From the NCBI RefSeq assembly GCF_006385675.1, contig NZ_VFRR01000003.1, positions 1 through 64,000 of the forward strand: DNA of 64,000 nt. The letters are read 5' to 3'. This DNA comes from Maribrevibacterium harenarium (GTDB lineage: Bacteria; Pseudomonadota; Gammaproteobacteria; Pseudomonadales; Marinomonadaceae). A program made the position numbers and the translations under genes. This document shows, piece after piece, positions 24,162 to 34,348 of the stretch (position 1 is the first letter of the stretch; every line of letters starts with the position of its first letter). The notes beneath the pieces were generated by a model that did no database searches, was not told the origin of the DNA, and saw only the letters and a program-made list of their open reading frames with translations.

Positions 24162-25370
24162 CTAGAGTGAATTAAATAACGACAAACTACTCAGTCGTGT
24201 AAACACAGTTTGTGAGGCCTTAATAGCAGCATCAGACAACGCTAGCTCGCTGGCTGCTTTGGCAATATCTAACCCAGCAATTTGCTGTTGTGCAGAGGTA
24301 TTTGACAATACCTTGTCAGCAGAGAACCCCTCTCGATCCACAAGCGTAGACAAGCGCACACCAACAGCCGTTCTCGCAGCACCTACATCTTCTTGAGCAT
24401 TGCTAATCCCGACCGTAGCATTCCGTAACGCTGCGATACGCTGTTCTTGAGTAGTAGTAGGATCAGACAGAATTGCTAGAGAATCATTGATCTGATTAAC
24501 AATATTATCTCGGGTTGGCGTATCCAAAGTCACAGCAATCGAGGATGCAGCGTTACCGTCAATTGAAAATGACATACCAAAAACTTCGATTGGTTGACCT
24601 ACCGCATTTGAACCAGAGGCAACAACGTTACCACTTGCATCCGTCAAACTGTATTGATTCGGGTCAGCACCATCGGTAGTTAACGTATAAGTATTATTCG
24701 CCGGTGTTACCGCATCATAATTTGCCATAATAAATTTGTCATAGGCAGCTTGATCCGAGACCGAGGAGGAAAAAGGATTGGCGCTGGTAGCGGTAAAGGT
24801 GTGGCGTTTCCAAGTATTTTGAAATACCTCTTTACCAGAGTCATTCGCTGCAACCGTGACCGCATCAGATATCTGCACCTCTCGCTGAATTTCATCACCA
24901 ACGAAGGCATAACGACCGGTCGAATCTTTTTGAAATGCCGGACTATCATTGCTAGCTCCAGCAAAAATATACTTACCGGAAGCATCTTGGGAATTCATCA
25001 GATCCACTGCTGATTCCATCATTAATGACAGCTCGTTAATGATAGCGTCCAAGTCTGACTGCTTAAGTGCAGAGTTTTCGGCTTGCAAAAACAGCACATT
25101 CGCTTCATTTAACATGGTACCGAAGCTATCTAACGCCACTTCTTCATACTCTAGGCTATTTTTAGCGAACGTCATATTTTCGCTGTACTGAGCCAATTTC
25201 TGATTAGAACTCTCGTAACGCATGACTTGTGCTGCGCCGCTAGGATCATCACTTGGTCGAATAATATTAGTCTGCGCTGCAAGCTTCTCAGACACGGTTA
25301 AGTTACGTTCATTGGCCTTATTAAGAGAATGCAATGACTGGTTATATAAATGATTATTCGTAACACGCAT
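24162..25370 (-). CDS. flgL: hook-filament junction protein FlgL
   Basis: 402 residues. The N-terminus M-R-V-T-N-N-H-L-Y-N-Q-S-L and L-A-A-Q-T-N-I-I-R-P-S-D-D-P-S-G-A and the C-terminal helix ending L-F-N-S-L are typical of FlgL (HAP3). It joins hook to filament together with FlgK. It lies 5 bp downstream of flgK, in one operon. Confidence 0.94.
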   Translation of the reverse strand: MRVTNNHLYNQSLHSLNKANERNLTVSEKLAAQTNIIRPSDDPSGAAQVMRYESSNQKLAQYSENMTFAKNSLEYEEVALDSFGTMLNEANVLFLQAENSALKQSDLDAIINELSLMMESAVDLMNSQDASGKYIFAGASNDSPAFQKDSTGRYAFVGDEIQREVQISDAVTVAANDSGKEVFQNTWKRHTFTATSANPFSSSVSDQAAYDKFIMANYDAVTPANNTYTLTTDGADPNQYSLTDASGNVVASGSNAVGQPIEVFGMSFSIDGNAASSIAVTLDTPTRDNIVNQINDSLAILSDPTTTQEQRIAALRNATVGISNAQEDVGAARTAVGVRLSTLVDREGFSADKVLSNTSAQQQIAGLDIAKAASELALSDAAIKASQTVFTRLSSLSLFNSL

Positions 25371-25375
25371 TTAAT

Positions 25376-27346
25376 TTACCTCAATACACTTAATAGGGTA
25401 GAAAACGTTTCTCTCGCCGCAGAAATAACTTGCGCAGCTGCCGAATAACTCTGTTGAAAACGCAGTAAATTTACCGCTTCTTCATCCAAACTGACCGCTG
25501 ATATTTGGTCTCTTGTTGACACCGACTGGTTCATCACCACTTGCGTAGCATCCATATTGGTTTTCAATGTAGCCGTCAAACTACCCACTTCCGTGACCAA
25601 CGAAGTATAGGCATTCCCCAACGTCATATCACCGCCGACTACTGACTGGTTTTGAATGCCCGCTAGTCGAACTCCGTTATAGTTGTCCGATGAACCATTG
25701 CTATTAAACGCAATACTAAAGGTATCCCCTGCCTGGGGAGCCGAATCTAAGGAAACATCGTAACCCGAGCTTGAAATACCAGCAGCTTGCAGTAGATTGT
25801 CATAGCTCGTCACCGTTTGTGTACCTAACACATTACCGCTGCTATCTAGCACATCATAAGTATCAGCGGCGGTAAAACGTAAGCTATGGGGAGCCGTGGG
25901 GGCCAACCTAGGCGTCGCAACAAAGTCCGATGTGGCAATATCCGTATCCGTAATCGCTGAAATCGAAATCTTAGCGTCGGACAAATTACTGCTTGAAGCA
26001 GATACTTCGATAGGTGATGCCAAAGCTAAGGCACTACCTGAAGTCGCCACCATATTTAGTTGACGGGCCACATCTTGAGTAGGAGCAAATTCATAGGTAT
26101 CGCCGGTGGCATAGGAGCCAGCCGAATTTAACTTAACTTCGACACCAAAACCCGCCACGGCAAAGTAGCCATTGGCATTTGGCGTCGCCGTTGTTGTATC
26201 GATTAAGGCCGACTCGGAAAGGAGTTTGCCATTACTATCTAGAGTACGAACCGTAAAAGACGTCGGTGAATTCATTATCACCTCATAGTCATTGGTACTT
26301 ACATCCTTCGAACCACCGTCGGAGAGGCGAACGTCGATGCTAGTATTCGCATCACTGTTTCGGTCAGCCACGGCCACAGCTATTTTCCCAACCGAAAACA
26401 AAGCTGCACCAAACTTGCCATCGCCATCCAAACCAAGACGATTTTGCTCATTCAGATTATCTGCCAACGCCCAAGCTTGCTGACCAAGCATACGTTGCGC
26501 AGAGGTAGCAAATTCATCTCGGTAAGAAATGAGACCACCAAGTGAACCACCAATATCTTGAGAGCTCACACCAACCGAATACTTGCCAAAATCCAACATG
26601 ATATCCAGTTGCTGCGGGTCACTGTTGCCACCCACTAATGACAAACTATTAGCTCGATCCTGCAAGACTAAAGGTTGTCCCGCCGCTAATTTCAGCGTCA
26701 TCAGGTTGTTATCATCATAGGCAACTTTCACGTCTAGAAATTCTGATAAGTCTTTTACGAGCTGCTCTTGCTGATCGCGCAACTCATTTGCTGTGGTGCC
26801 TTTAAGCGCCTCTTGCGCTTGAATTTTGCCGTTCAAATCCGCAATTTGACTGGTGTAGTTGTTAATCACACCAACTTTGTCATTGATTTCGCTATTGGCT
26901 TGTTGCTTTTGATCACGCAAAAAATTAGATAGCTCGTTGTATTGGTTCGCCAAGCTGTCTAATTTTGTGAGCGCTACCGAGCGATAAGAGCTATCAGAGG
27001 GATCACTATTTGCGGTCTGCAATGCGTCAAAGGCTTGGTTGATATAAGTGCTAATGGCAACACTATCTTCCCCTATCATTGAGTCTGCATTCGACATCAT
27101 TAAATGGTAAGACTGAAAATAGGAATAACTGGAGGTATCCGTCCAGACTTGCTGGTTTACATACTGGTTCACCACACGCGCAGTATCTTGAATACGTACG
27201 CCGCCACCTGACACACTAGCGGTAGAGGTGCTCTGGCGAGAATAGCCCTCGGTATCAACGTTGGACGTGTTCTGACCGGTAGTCGCTATACGCGCAGTGC
27301 TGGACTGTAGGCCAGATAAGCCAATGGAATAGAGATTAGATGCCAT
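25376..27346 (-). CDS. flgK: hook-filament junction protein FlgK
   Basis: 656 residues. It begins S-N-L-Y-S-I-G-L-S-G-L and N-T-S-N-V-D-T-E-G-Y-S-R-Q, and ends with E-A-V-N-L-L-R-F-Q-Q-S-Y and a flagellin-like terminal helix, as in FlgK (HAP1). It is longer than the ~550 residues of the enterobacterial protein, with the extra length in the variable middle. A sigma-28 promoter is 45 bp upstream. Confidence 0.95.
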   Translation of the reverse strand: MASNLYSIGLSGLQSSTARIATTGQNTSNVDTEGYSRQSTSTASVSGGGVRIQDTARVVNQYVNQQVWTDTSSYSYFQSYHLMMSNADSMIGEDSVAISTYINQAFDALQTANSDPSDSSYRSVALTKLDSLANQYNELSNFLRDQKQQANSEINDKVGVINNYTSQIADLNGKIQAQEALKGTTANELRDQQEQLVKDLSEFLDVKVAYDDNNLMTLKLAAGQPLVLQDRANSLSLVGGNSDPQQLDIMLDFGKYSVGVSSQDIGGSLGGLISYRDEFATSAQRMLGQQAWALADNLNEQNRLGLDGDGKFGAALFSVGKIAVAVADRNSDANTSIDVRLSDGGSKDVSTNDYEVIMNSPTSFTVRTLDSNGKLLSESALIDTTTATPNANGYFAVAGFGVEVKLNSAGSYATGDTYEFAPTQDVARQLNMVATSGSALALASPIEVSASSSNLSDAKISISAITDTDIATSDFVATPRLAPTAPHSLRFTAADTYDVLDSSGNVLGTQTVTSYDNLLQAAGISSSGYDVSLDSAPQAGDTFSIAFNSNGSSDNYNGVRLAGIQNQSVVGGDMTLGNAYTSLVTEVGSLTATLKTNMDATQVVMNQSVSTRDQISAVSLDEEAVNLLRFQQSYSAAAQVISAARETFSTLLSVLR

Positions 27347-27390
27347 GCCAGATACCTTAATGATGCAATCAGCGATGATTTATAGTGTTG

Positions 27391-27417
27391 TTATCGGCAT
27401 TAGATGCAAATACTTTA
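27391..27417 (-). promoter_or_regulatory. sigma-28 (FliA) promoter of flgK-flgL-HD-GYP
   Basis: Minus strand: TAAAGTAT, 11 bases, GCCGATAA; 15 of 16 consensus positions. It lies in the 97-bp gap between flgJ and flgK, separating the late genes from the flgF-flgJ unit. Confidence 0.88.
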
Positions 27418-27443
27418 CCAAGGTATTCGCGTTGATAAAGAGA

Positions 27444-28415
27444 TTATAGCAGGGTGCGGAACCACTTGCTGGCAAGGATATTTCCAATTTTATCGGCATA
27501 GTTCGGGTCAGTTGCGTAACCTCCACGCTGCAAATTAGCGGCAAAGGTTGTCGCATCCCCCCTACTATTGAGGGCATTTTTGTACCGCTCCGAAGTACTC
27601 AAAAAATTTGCATAATCATCGAAACTGTGTGCAAAAGAGTCATAGGCCCGAAATGCAGCCCGTTCTTTTTTTGCTATTCCGTCACGATATTCAAGGGTAT
27701 TAACAACAGCACGATCACCTTGCCAGCGCGAGTCGGCCTTAATACCAAATAGATTGAAACTAGCCGTGCCATCTTCTTTGGCTATCGGGTATTTCCCCCA
27801 CCCTGTCTCCAAAGCAGCCTGAGCCAATATAGCTTTAGGGTCAACACCGATACGCTGGGCGGTTTTTTGCGCCAGCGGCCATAAAGTGTCAATAAACTCT
27901 TCTGGAGAAGCAAAAGCAACTTCTTCCGCTTTCGGCGCTGCTGTTGTGGGAGTTTCTGTGATAGAAGCCATCTGTTGGCTCGCCTCGGAGACCTGACGTG
28001 CAAACTCTTGGGACGCACGCCTAGCCACGGCTCGCAAAGTATCCGCGGGAATCGGCGCTAAATTTGATAATAAGGTGCTGTGGTTATCAGCGCTAGGAAC
28101 CGACTGTTTACCCTCACCCCCATATTGCCGGATCAAGGCATCGGCAAGCCCTATTCCTCCCGACTTAGCTAATGACTGGGCTAACTGGGTATCCATCATT
28201 TCTTGGTATTGTTTGAACTGATTACTGTCGAATAAGCCTGAAGATATCTCATCGTTAGCGCTACGCATATTCTTGAACAACATATCGATAAAGATGGCTT
28301 CAAACTCTTGTGCAACATCTTTCAGTGCAGCATCAGGGTCTTTCTGGGCACGAGCTTTCAAGTCGGTTAATGCTGAGAAATCGGCAAAGAAGTCATTACC
28401 ACTCACTCGATTCAT
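27444..28415 (-). CDS. flgJ: FlgJ, rod cap and peptidoglycan hydrolase
   Basis: 323 residues, two domains as in gamma- and betaproteobacteria. Residues ~25-105 are the rod-binding domain (A-Q-E-F-E-A-I-F-I-D-M-L-F-K-N-M-R). Residues ~160-320 are a glucosaminidase-type hydrolase: A-I-L-A-Q-A-A-L-E-T-G-W-G-K with catalytic Glu, N-L-F-G-I-K-A and Y-A-T-D-P-N-Y-A-D-K-I. It opens a hole in the cell wall for the rod. It ends the flgF-flgJ unit. Confidence 0.94.
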   Translation of the reverse strand: MNRVSGNDFFADFSALTDLKARAQKDPDAALKDVAQEFEAIFIDMLFKNMRSANDEISSGLFDSNQFKQYQEMMDTQLAQSLAKSGGIGLADALIRQYGGEGKQSVPSADNHSTLLSNLAPIPADTLRAVARRASQEFARQVSEASQQMASITETPTTAAPKAEEVAFASPEEFIDTLWPLAQKTAQRIGVDPKAILAQAALETGWGKYPIAKEDGTASFNLFGIKADSRWQGDRAVVNTLEYRDGIAKKERAAFRAYDSFAHSFDDYANFLSTSERYKNALNSRGDATTFAANLQRGGYATDPNYADKIGNILASKWFRTLL

Positions 28416-28452
28416 AATTACTCCACCTTAAATTACCTATGACCAATTTCGA

Positions 28453-29544
28453 CTAGATTACCACAAGGTCTGCATTAATGGCCCCGGCTTGCTTTAGACC
28501 TTCAAGGATAGCCATCACATCGCCGGGCGCAGCACCAACTTGATTTACCGCCCGCACGATATCATTTAGTGACGTTCCGGGATTAAAGACAAACATATGG
28601 CCACTGCTTTCGTCGGTCACAATCTCTTGTCTCGGCGCTAAAATAACCTCACCGTTAGCTAGGTTTTGGGCTTGACCAATTTCTGGATTTTCTTGAATCG
28701 TAACGGTCAAACTGCCGTGGGTTACGGCTGCGGGTGACACTTTTACATGTTGCCCGATTATGATGGTGCCAGTACGGGAATTCACCACAATCTTAGCCCG
28801 CTCTTCACCCATTTTGACTTCTAAATTTTCCAAAATGGAAAGGAAGGTAACGCGCTGGGAAGGATCGCGAGGGGCACTTACACGAATAGAGGTAGCATCC
28901 ATAGAACGCGCTACACCTGGACCCAGTAAATTATTGATGGTTTCAGCCACATGCTTCGCCGTAGTAAAATCGGGACGATTCAGGTTGAACGTCAGAGTGT
29001 CTCCACGATTGAAAGAATTAGCTACTTCGCGCTCCACCGTTGCACCATTTGGAATACGACCAACAGTTGGGATATTCACCGACAAACGGGAACCATCACT
29101 GCCACCAGTCCCTAACCCACCGACGACCAAATTTCCTTGAGCAATCGCATAAACCTGACCATCAGCCCCTTTTAGTGCCGATAACAGCAAGGTTCCACCA
29201 CGCAAACTACTCGCATTACCCAATGAGGAAACCGTTACGTCGATGGCTTGACCGGGTTTAGAAAAAGGTGGCAAGGTAGCCGTTAACGATACGGCAGCCA
29301 CATTATCTGCATTTGTACTCGCCCCGTCGGGGAGGTTGATACCAAATTGGTTCAACATACTAATAAAACTTTGATCAGTAAAATCCGTACTGTCACCGGT
29401 CCCATTTAGACCGATAACCAAACCGTAACCAAACAGTTGGTTGTCACGCACCCCCTCCACTGAAGCTATGTCTTTCAAACGCTCAGCGTAAGCAGCATTC
29501 ACTGTAAAAACACTTAGAGCAAAAAGAAGAATACGTAACCACAT
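28453..29544 (-). CDS. flgI: flagellar P-ring protein FlgI
   Basis: 363 residues from ATG 29544. That start gives a signal peptide, [13 protein letters not shown] with cleavage after A-Y-A; an in-frame start 11 codons earlier lacks such a good leader. The mature end has [12 protein letters not shown] and [13 protein letters not shown]. It forms the periplasmic P ring. It is 17 bp after flgH. Confidence 0.95.
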   Translation of the reverse strand: MWLRILLFALSVFTVNAAYAERLKDIASVEGVRDNQLFGYGLVIGLNGTGDSTDFTDQSFISMLNQFGINLPDGASTNADNVAAVSLTATLPPFSKPGQAIDVTVSSLGNASSLRGGTLLLSALKGADGQVYAIAQGNLVVGGLGTGGSDGSRLSVNIPTVGRIPNGATVEREVANSFNRGDTLTFNLNRPDFTTAKHVAETINNLLGPGVARSMDATSIRVSAPRDPSQRVTFLSILENLEVKMGEERAKIVVNSRTGTIIIGQHVKVSPAAVTHGSLTVTIQENPEIGQAQNLANGEVILAPRQEIVTDESSGHMFVFNPGTSLNDIVRAVNQVGAAPGDVMAILEGLKQAGAINADLVVI

Positions 29545-29561
29545 ACACCTAATTCCTATAT

Positions 29562-30233
29562 TTAGAACGGCATCCAACTGGAGTTCATAATACGCGTCAT
29601 CCAGCCCTGCTCGCTCCCTGCTGCCAATTCACCAGTTCCCGAGTAGGCGATACGAGCATCAGCTAAGCGGGTTGATTGCACTGTGTTATCAGAGCCAATG
29701 TCTTCTTCGCGCACCAGCCCTGAAAGACGAATATACTCTTGTCCGCGATTCAGTGTAATCCATTTCTCACCACGCACGGCTAACAGACCATTAGGATAAA
29801 CCTCATACACGGTAACCGTTATACTACCAGTCAAACTGTTGCTCTGGTTCGCGCCAGCACTTCCTGAGAAGGAGCTGTCCATACCAGGCATTTCCGTGTC
29901 TAAACCGATTGGCACACCAAATAGTGTCGGGTTGTTGATTGTAGCCGAAGAGGACTTGGTAACGTTAGAAGCGTTCGATTTAGAAGAACTGGTACTTTCA
30001 GACAGGTTTACCGTCAGGATATCGCCCACTCTTCTGGCTTTTTTGTCACCAAAAAAGACATCTCCCATACCTGCTTGATAAATACCACCACTGCCGTTGT
30101 TAGAATATTGCATCGTCGGCTGGATCACTGGGGCATAAAACGGGTCATCAGACTGGGGCGCAGGCTCTACTGCTGCACAACCAGCCAGTATCAAAGGAAC
30201 AGTCAAGGCAAGTAAACGAATCATTCTAGTCAC
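29562..30233 (-). CDS. flgH: flagellar L-ring lipoprotein FlgH
   Basis: 223 residues. The N-terminus carries a lipoprotein signal with lipobox L-A-G-C (Cys at about 19). The body has [26 protein letters not shown] and I-R-L-S-G-L-V-R, all typical of FlgH. It forms the outer-membrane L ring. Confidence 0.95.
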   Translation of the reverse strand: MTRMIRLLALTVPLILAGCAAVEPAPQSDDPFYAPVIQPTMQYSNNGSGGIYQAGMGDVFFGDKKARRVGDILTVNLSESTSSSKSNASNVTKSSSATINNPTLFGVPIGLDTEMPGMDSSFSGSAGANQSNSLTGSITVTVYEVYPNGLLAVRGEKWITLNRGQEYIRLSGLVREEDIGSDNTVQSTRLADARIAYSGTGELAAGSEQGWMTRIMNSSWMPF

Positions 30234-30241
30234 CCTAATTA

Positions 30242-31027
30242 TTATAATTGCTGCGTCACGAAACCAAGCATACCGTCGGCTGTTGAAATGACTTTCGAGT
30301 TCATTTCGTAAGCACGCTGAGTAGTAATCATATTCACCAACTCTTCTACCGAGTTCACGTTAGAAGACTCCAACATGCCTTGGGCCAACACCCCCAAACC
30401 ATCTTCCCCAGGTACACCCACAATAGGCGCACCACTGGCGTTGGTCTCTTCGTAAAGGTTACCACCCAAAAAGCGCAAACCAGTAGGGTTGATAAAGTTG
30501 GCAATTTCAATGGAACCGATTTGCTCCATATCCACTTCACCAGCACGTAAGACCGATACCGTACCATCTTCACCAATATTGATATCAACTACATCGGAAT
30601 CGATGGTAATACCGGGCTCCAATAACTGACCGGAAGAGTCTACTATTTGCCCTTGACTATTGAGTTGCAACTGACCGTCACGGGTATAAGCCATAGAACC
30701 GTCAGGGCGCACAATCTGCAAAAATCCAGCCCCTTGAATCGCCACATCCAACTGGCGGTCAGTGACGTTGTAATCCCCTTCAGAGAAGACCTTCTGGGTA
30801 CCGGTAACGCGTACCCCTGCACCGATCTGCAAACCGGACGGCAATTCGGTATTTTGCGCACTCAAACCACCCGGAGCACGTAACTGTTGGTACATTAAGT
30901 CTTCGAAGACGCCCCGGTCTTTTTTGAAGCCTGTAGTTGAAACGTTTGCCAAGTTATTCGAAATGACGGACAACTGTTTGTCCATGGCGGTTAAGCCAGT
31001 TTTCGCTACCCAAAGTGCTGAATGCAT
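30242..31027 (-). CDS. flgG: distal rod protein FlgG
   Basis: 261 residues, the standard length. It shows the rod N-terminus L-W-V-A-K-T-G-L, N-N-L-A-N-V-S-T-T-G-F-K-K and R-G-V-F-E-D-L-M-Y-Q. The end has L-E-S-S-N-V-N-S-V-E-E-L-V-N-M-I and Q-R-A-Y-E-M-N-S-K. It lies 44 bp after flgF and 8 bp before flgH. Confidence 0.96.
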   Translation of the reverse strand: MHSALWVAKTGLTAMDKQLSVISNNLANVSTTGFKKDRGVFEDLMYQQLRAPGGLSAQNTELPSGLQIGAGVRVTGTQKVFSEGDYNVTDRQLDVAIQGAGFLQIVRPDGSMAYTRDGQLQLNSQGQIVDSSGQLLEPGITIDSDVVDINIGEDGTVSVLRAGEVDMEQIGSIEIANFINPTGLRFLGGNLYEETNASGAPIVGVPGEDGLGVLAQGMLESSNVNSVEELVNMITTQRAYEMNSKVISTADGMLGFVTQQL

Positions 31028-31071
31028 CTGTTTATCTTCCTATCTTAAGTGGATTACCGTAATAACCATGA

Positions 31072-31812
31072 TTAGCCACGCTCAAGAATTCGAGCACTCG
31101 CTGATTCGTTATTTCTGACGGTATCCATCACTTTGATGTTCATTTCGAAACGGCGGGCAAGCTCCATAATTTTGGTCATTTCTTCCACCGCATTCACATT
31201 ACTGCTTTCCAAGAAACCAGCGACTAGTTGGACTTCATTTGATGGCTGCAATACCGAGCCATCTTTGGTACGCATTAGTCCATCTGGACTTTTGGTCAAA
31301 CTTTCCGAATCCGCATTTACTAATTTGATCCGATTGATGGAAGTAATCTGTGTGCCGTCACCACCCTGTGGAATGAAGGAAATGGTGCCATCTTCACTGA
31401 TCGAAAGCTCATCCAATGGAGGTAAAAAAATCGGACCTTCAATCCCCATTACTGGCAAGCCATTCCCAGTAATGAGCTGACCGGCCATGGTGAGCTGCAT
31501 ATCCCCTGCACGGGTATACCCTTCCTGCCCCATACCGTCTAACACCGCGATAAAGCCTTCACCCTGGATCGCTACATCCATATCGCGTCCAGTTTGCTGC
31601 AACGCCCCTTGAGTTTGGCGCGTACCGGGGTTTTCCGTCATGGTGTAAACGCGACTGGGGTAATAGTCTCCATTTACCTGCATGGAACGGGCCTGTTCGA
31701 AATCAGCTCGAAAACCAGTAGTGGCAACATTCGCTAGGTTGTTAGCACGAATAGCCTGAGCATTCATTACTTGGGTTCCCCCAGTCATGGCAAGGTATAA
31801 TGCTCTGTCCAT
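31072..31812 (-). CDS. flgF: proximal rod protein FlgF
   Basis: 246 residues. M-D-R-A-L-Y-L-A-M-T-G and R-A-N-N-L-A-N-V-A-T-T-G-F-R lead; L-E-S-S-N-V-N-A-V-E-E-M and the D-T-V-R helix end it. It is the first gene of flgFGHIJ, separated from flgE by a terminator and preceded by a sigma-54-like site, so it starts a new transcription unit. Confidence 0.94.
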   Translation of the reverse strand: MDRALYLAMTGGTQVMNAQAIRANNLANVATTGFRADFEQARSMQVNGDYYPSRVYTMTENPGTRQTQGALQQTGRDMDVAIQGEGFIAVLDGMGQEGYTRAGDMQLTMAGQLITGNGLPVMGIEGPIFLPPLDELSISEDGTISFIPQGGDGTQITSINRIKLVNADSESLTKSPDGLMRTKDGSVLQPSNEVQLVAGFLESSNVNAVEEMTKIMELARRFEMNIKVMDTVRNNESASARILERG

Positions 31813-31880
31813 TTTGTGTTACTCCGGTTGAATAGGTTCGTTGTCATAACGTTACTTCACAATAATCAAAGAACTGTCTA

Positions 31881-31895
31881 TCAAATACTGTGCCA
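31881..31895 (-). promoter_or_regulatory. sigma-54-type promoter of flgF
   Basis: Minus strand: TGGCAC-5 bases-TTGA with correct -24/-12 spacing. The -24 element is perfect; the -12 has A in place of the usual C (TTGC), so the match is partial. It lies 68 bp from the flgF start and just past the flgE terminator. Confidence 0.55.
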
Positions 31896-31909
31896 ACCCT
31901 AAAAATGCG

Positions 31910-31936
31910 AAAAGCCCAGCGCATGGCTGGGCTTTT
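31910..31936 (-). terminator. terminator after flgE
   Basis: AAAAGCCCAGC-GCATG-GCTGGGCTTTT is a perfect 11-bp stem with T-rich flank on both strands. It closes the flgBCDE unit 31 bp after flgE. Confidence 0.85.
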
Positions 31937-31967
31937 GAAAAGCAAATCTTAAGCTATCTCAGATCAT

Positions 31968-33620
31968 TTAACGAAGGTTGATAATGGTCTGAGTTACCGT
32001 GTTTTCGGTCTCTAGTGTCTTGGAGTTCGCTTGGTAGTTACGTTGTGCCTCAATCAAAGCAACCAACTCAGAGGTCAAATCCACGTTCGATTCTTCTAGG
32101 GCACCACCTTGAATGCTACCAAAAGTACCTGTGCCCGGCTTGCCGATATTTGCCGCTCCTGAGCTAGAGCTTGCCACCCAAGCTGTATTACCAGCCGGTG
32201 TTAGACCATCCGTATTATCAAAGGTAGCTAACGCAATTTGTCCCAATATCGCTGTCTGCTGGTTGGTATAGGTAGCGGTCAAATAGCCATCTTCATCAAA
32301 GCCTACCCCTTGCAACTCACCAGCAGCATAGCCATCTTGTCCGAAGACATCAGAACTGGTCAATGCGTATTGAGTGGTCGCCCCTAGATCAATATCCAAA
32401 GGAGCAAATGGATCAGTTGGATCCCAGCCAGTAATAGAAAGCTGAGTTGGATTGGCCACAGCAAATGGAGGGTAGCCAATGTAAGTACCAGAGATATTAC
32501 CCTCAGAATCGAAGGTCACTACCGTATCTTCTGTTAAGAACGGATTACCATTGGAGTCGTTCACCTCACCATCCACAGTCACCTTCATTTCCCAAGTATT
32601 TTGCTCACCTTGCTTAATAAAGTAGTAACCTATGGTATGACGCTCACCCAAAGCATCATAAACCGTATTGGTATTACCGTAGGTATAGGTTTCAGGGTTG
32701 GTTGGATCAAAAGAACGACGGGCATAACTTGCCGGTGTCGTCAATGTATTTGCAACCGCAGGGTCATAAGTAGAAGACAAAGTCGCACCACTGGCAAAAC
32801 TACCAGCAAGGGTAAACGGTGTCAGCGTACCAATACTACCCACCCCAGGAGCTGTCGCGCCGGAGTAAGTAGGAGCAAAATTACCAGACTCTTCATCAAA
32901 TGTGACAAAAGTAGAACCTAGCCAACTAGTACCAGCACTATCGGTAAGCGTACCATCTACTGTCGCATACACTTCATAGGTGTTAGGCAAGTCCGACTTG
33001 GCGTAGTACAGGGTCACAGAGTGCTGCGTACCCGCCGAATCCAACACATTCTGAGTTTGAGTATAGGTATAAGTATCAGGCTCACTAGGGTCAAAGGAGG
33101 CAGAGATATAAGGAGGCATATCCTCCGCCTCTGAATCTAGGTTCGCTTCAATGGAGATATTTTCAGTAGCTTGAGGAGCAATACGCTCAGTTGGCACAAC
33201 CAAGTTTTCTAAACTGCCACCAATAATACCATTAGTGGCATTGTAGCCCTGTACGTAAGCTCCATCGTTAGTCACTAAGTAACCTTCTTCATCGAGCTTG
33301 AAGTCACCAGCGCGCGTATAAGTCTGAGTTCCACCCACATCCAAGACAAAGAAACCGGTGCCGTCGATCGCCAAATCCAAGTTATTGTCTGTGTAGGCAA
33401 TATTACCAGAGGAGAATTCTTGGGCGACGTTATTAATCCGCACACCGCTACCGATAGTGTTGCTACTACCCGCACCAACCACACTAGTGTTGTAAATATC
33501 ACCAAACTCAACCCGAGACTTTTTAAAACCCGTGGTATCGGAGTTCGCGATATTATTACCCGTTGAGCTCAGAAAGTCAGCGGACGCCTTGATGCCTGAA
33601 AGTGCTGTATTAAAACCCAT
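31968..33620 (-). CDS. flgE: flagellar hook protein FlgE with a duplicated domain
   Basis: 550 residues, against about 400 in E. coli. The ends are standard: G-F-N-T-A-L-S-G-I, G-N-N-I-A-N-S-D-T-T-G-F-K-K-S-R, and at the C-terminus L-E-E-S-N-V-D-L-T and Q-R-N-Y-Q-A-N-S-K-T. The extra length comes from two related copies of a ~77-residue segment at 176-252 and 304-380. Both begin F-D-P-x-x-P-x-T-Y-T-Y, continue with D-A/S-x-G-x-x-H-(S/T), and end V-T-F-D-(E/S) with a T-Y. The hook is the universal joint between motor and filament, so a larger surface domain should thicken it. Confidence 0.95.
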   Translation of the reverse strand: MGFNTALSGIKASADFLSSTGNNIANSDTTGFKKSRVEFGDIYNTSVVGAGSSNTIGSGVRINNVAQEFSSGNIAYTDNNLDLAIDGTGFFVLDVGGTQTYTRAGDFKLDEEGYLVTNDGAYVQGYNATNGIIGGSLENLVVPTERIAPQATENISIEANLDSEAEDMPPYISASFDPSEPDTYTYTQTQNVLDSAGTQHSVTLYYAKSDLPNTYEVYATVDGTLTDSAGTSWLGSTFVTFDEESGNFAPTYSGATAPGVGSIGTLTPFTLAGSFASGATLSSTYDPAVANTLTTPASYARRSFDPTNPETYTYGNTNTVYDALGERHTIGYYFIKQGEQNTWEMKVTVDGEVNDSNGNPFLTEDTVVTFDSEGNISGTYIGYPPFAVANPTQLSITGWDPTDPFAPLDIDLGATTQYALTSSDVFGQDGYAAGELQGVGFDEDGYLTATYTNQQTAILGQIALATFDNTDGLTPAGNTAWVASSSSGAANIGKPGTGTFGSIQGGALEESNVDLTSELVALIEAQRNYQANSKTLETENTVTQTIINLR

Positions 33621-33630
33621 AAATCCTCCG

Positions 33631-34335
33631 CTAGCCTAGAATATCTAATTCATCAGTTAATGATAATGAACCATAACCGGCTACATTTAAAGTGGTGCCG
33701 TCAGGACCATTGATGCTAACCCCATTAATTCGTGCTGGCACTTGCGTGGTGAGCTGTGTCACTTCACCAGCACTATTGGTTGAGGTAGCAACAAAGGAGT
33801 ATTCACCGGCCGGCAAAGCATTGCCGCTCGCATCCGTACCATCCCACAAATACTCTTCTTCAGTCATGTTGACAGTTTTCACTAGTTTATTGCTATCGTC
33901 ATAAATGCGTAGTTGGTTTGATACCGAGTCATCAGCAAAACTGGTTTTCACATAACTCGATCCGCCCTCCATCATCTCGACGGAATCTTTGTCCACATAA
34001 ACGTAGGAACCAACCAACGTCGATGCCGTTAAAGCCTGACTAGAAATCAAGGACGCTGACATGGTCGACATCTGTTCCGTCATTGAGGTCAACTGCTCAA
34101 GGGAACTAAACTGTGCCATTTGTGACACCATATCACCGGTCTCAGCAGGTGCGGTTGGGTCTTGGTTCTTCAACTGTTCTATGTATAGCTTCAAAAAGAC
34201 ATCTTGGCTACCAATTGAACTAGATTCAGACGTTGTGCTCGCGTCTGCATCAACACCTGCTTTCGCTTTAGCCCTATCTGTGCCGTATTGGGATATCAGA
34301 TTTTGTAAGCCAGAGTTGGAAGAAATTTCAGCCAT
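33631..34335 (-). CDS. flgD: hook cap protein FlgD
   Basis: 234 residues. [17 protein letters not shown], followed by [13 protein letters not shown], is the FlgD signature. The C-terminal half holds the Ig-like FLG domain with W-D-G-T-D-A-S-G-N. It scaffolds hook assembly and lies 10 bp upstream of flgE. Confidence 0.95.
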   Translation of the reverse strand: MAEISSNSGLQNLISQYGTDRAKAKAGVDADASTTSESSSIGSQDVFLKLYIEQLKNQDPTAPAETGDMVSQMAQFSSLEQLTSMTEQMSTMSASLISSQALTASTLVGSYVYVDKDSVEMMEGGSSYVKTSFADDSVSNQLRIYDDSNKLVKTVNMTEEEYLWDGTDASGNALPAGEYSFVATSTNSAGEVTQLTTQVPARINGVSINGPDGTTLNVAGYGSLSLTDELDILG

Positions 34336-34348
34336 TTGTCAGATCTCC

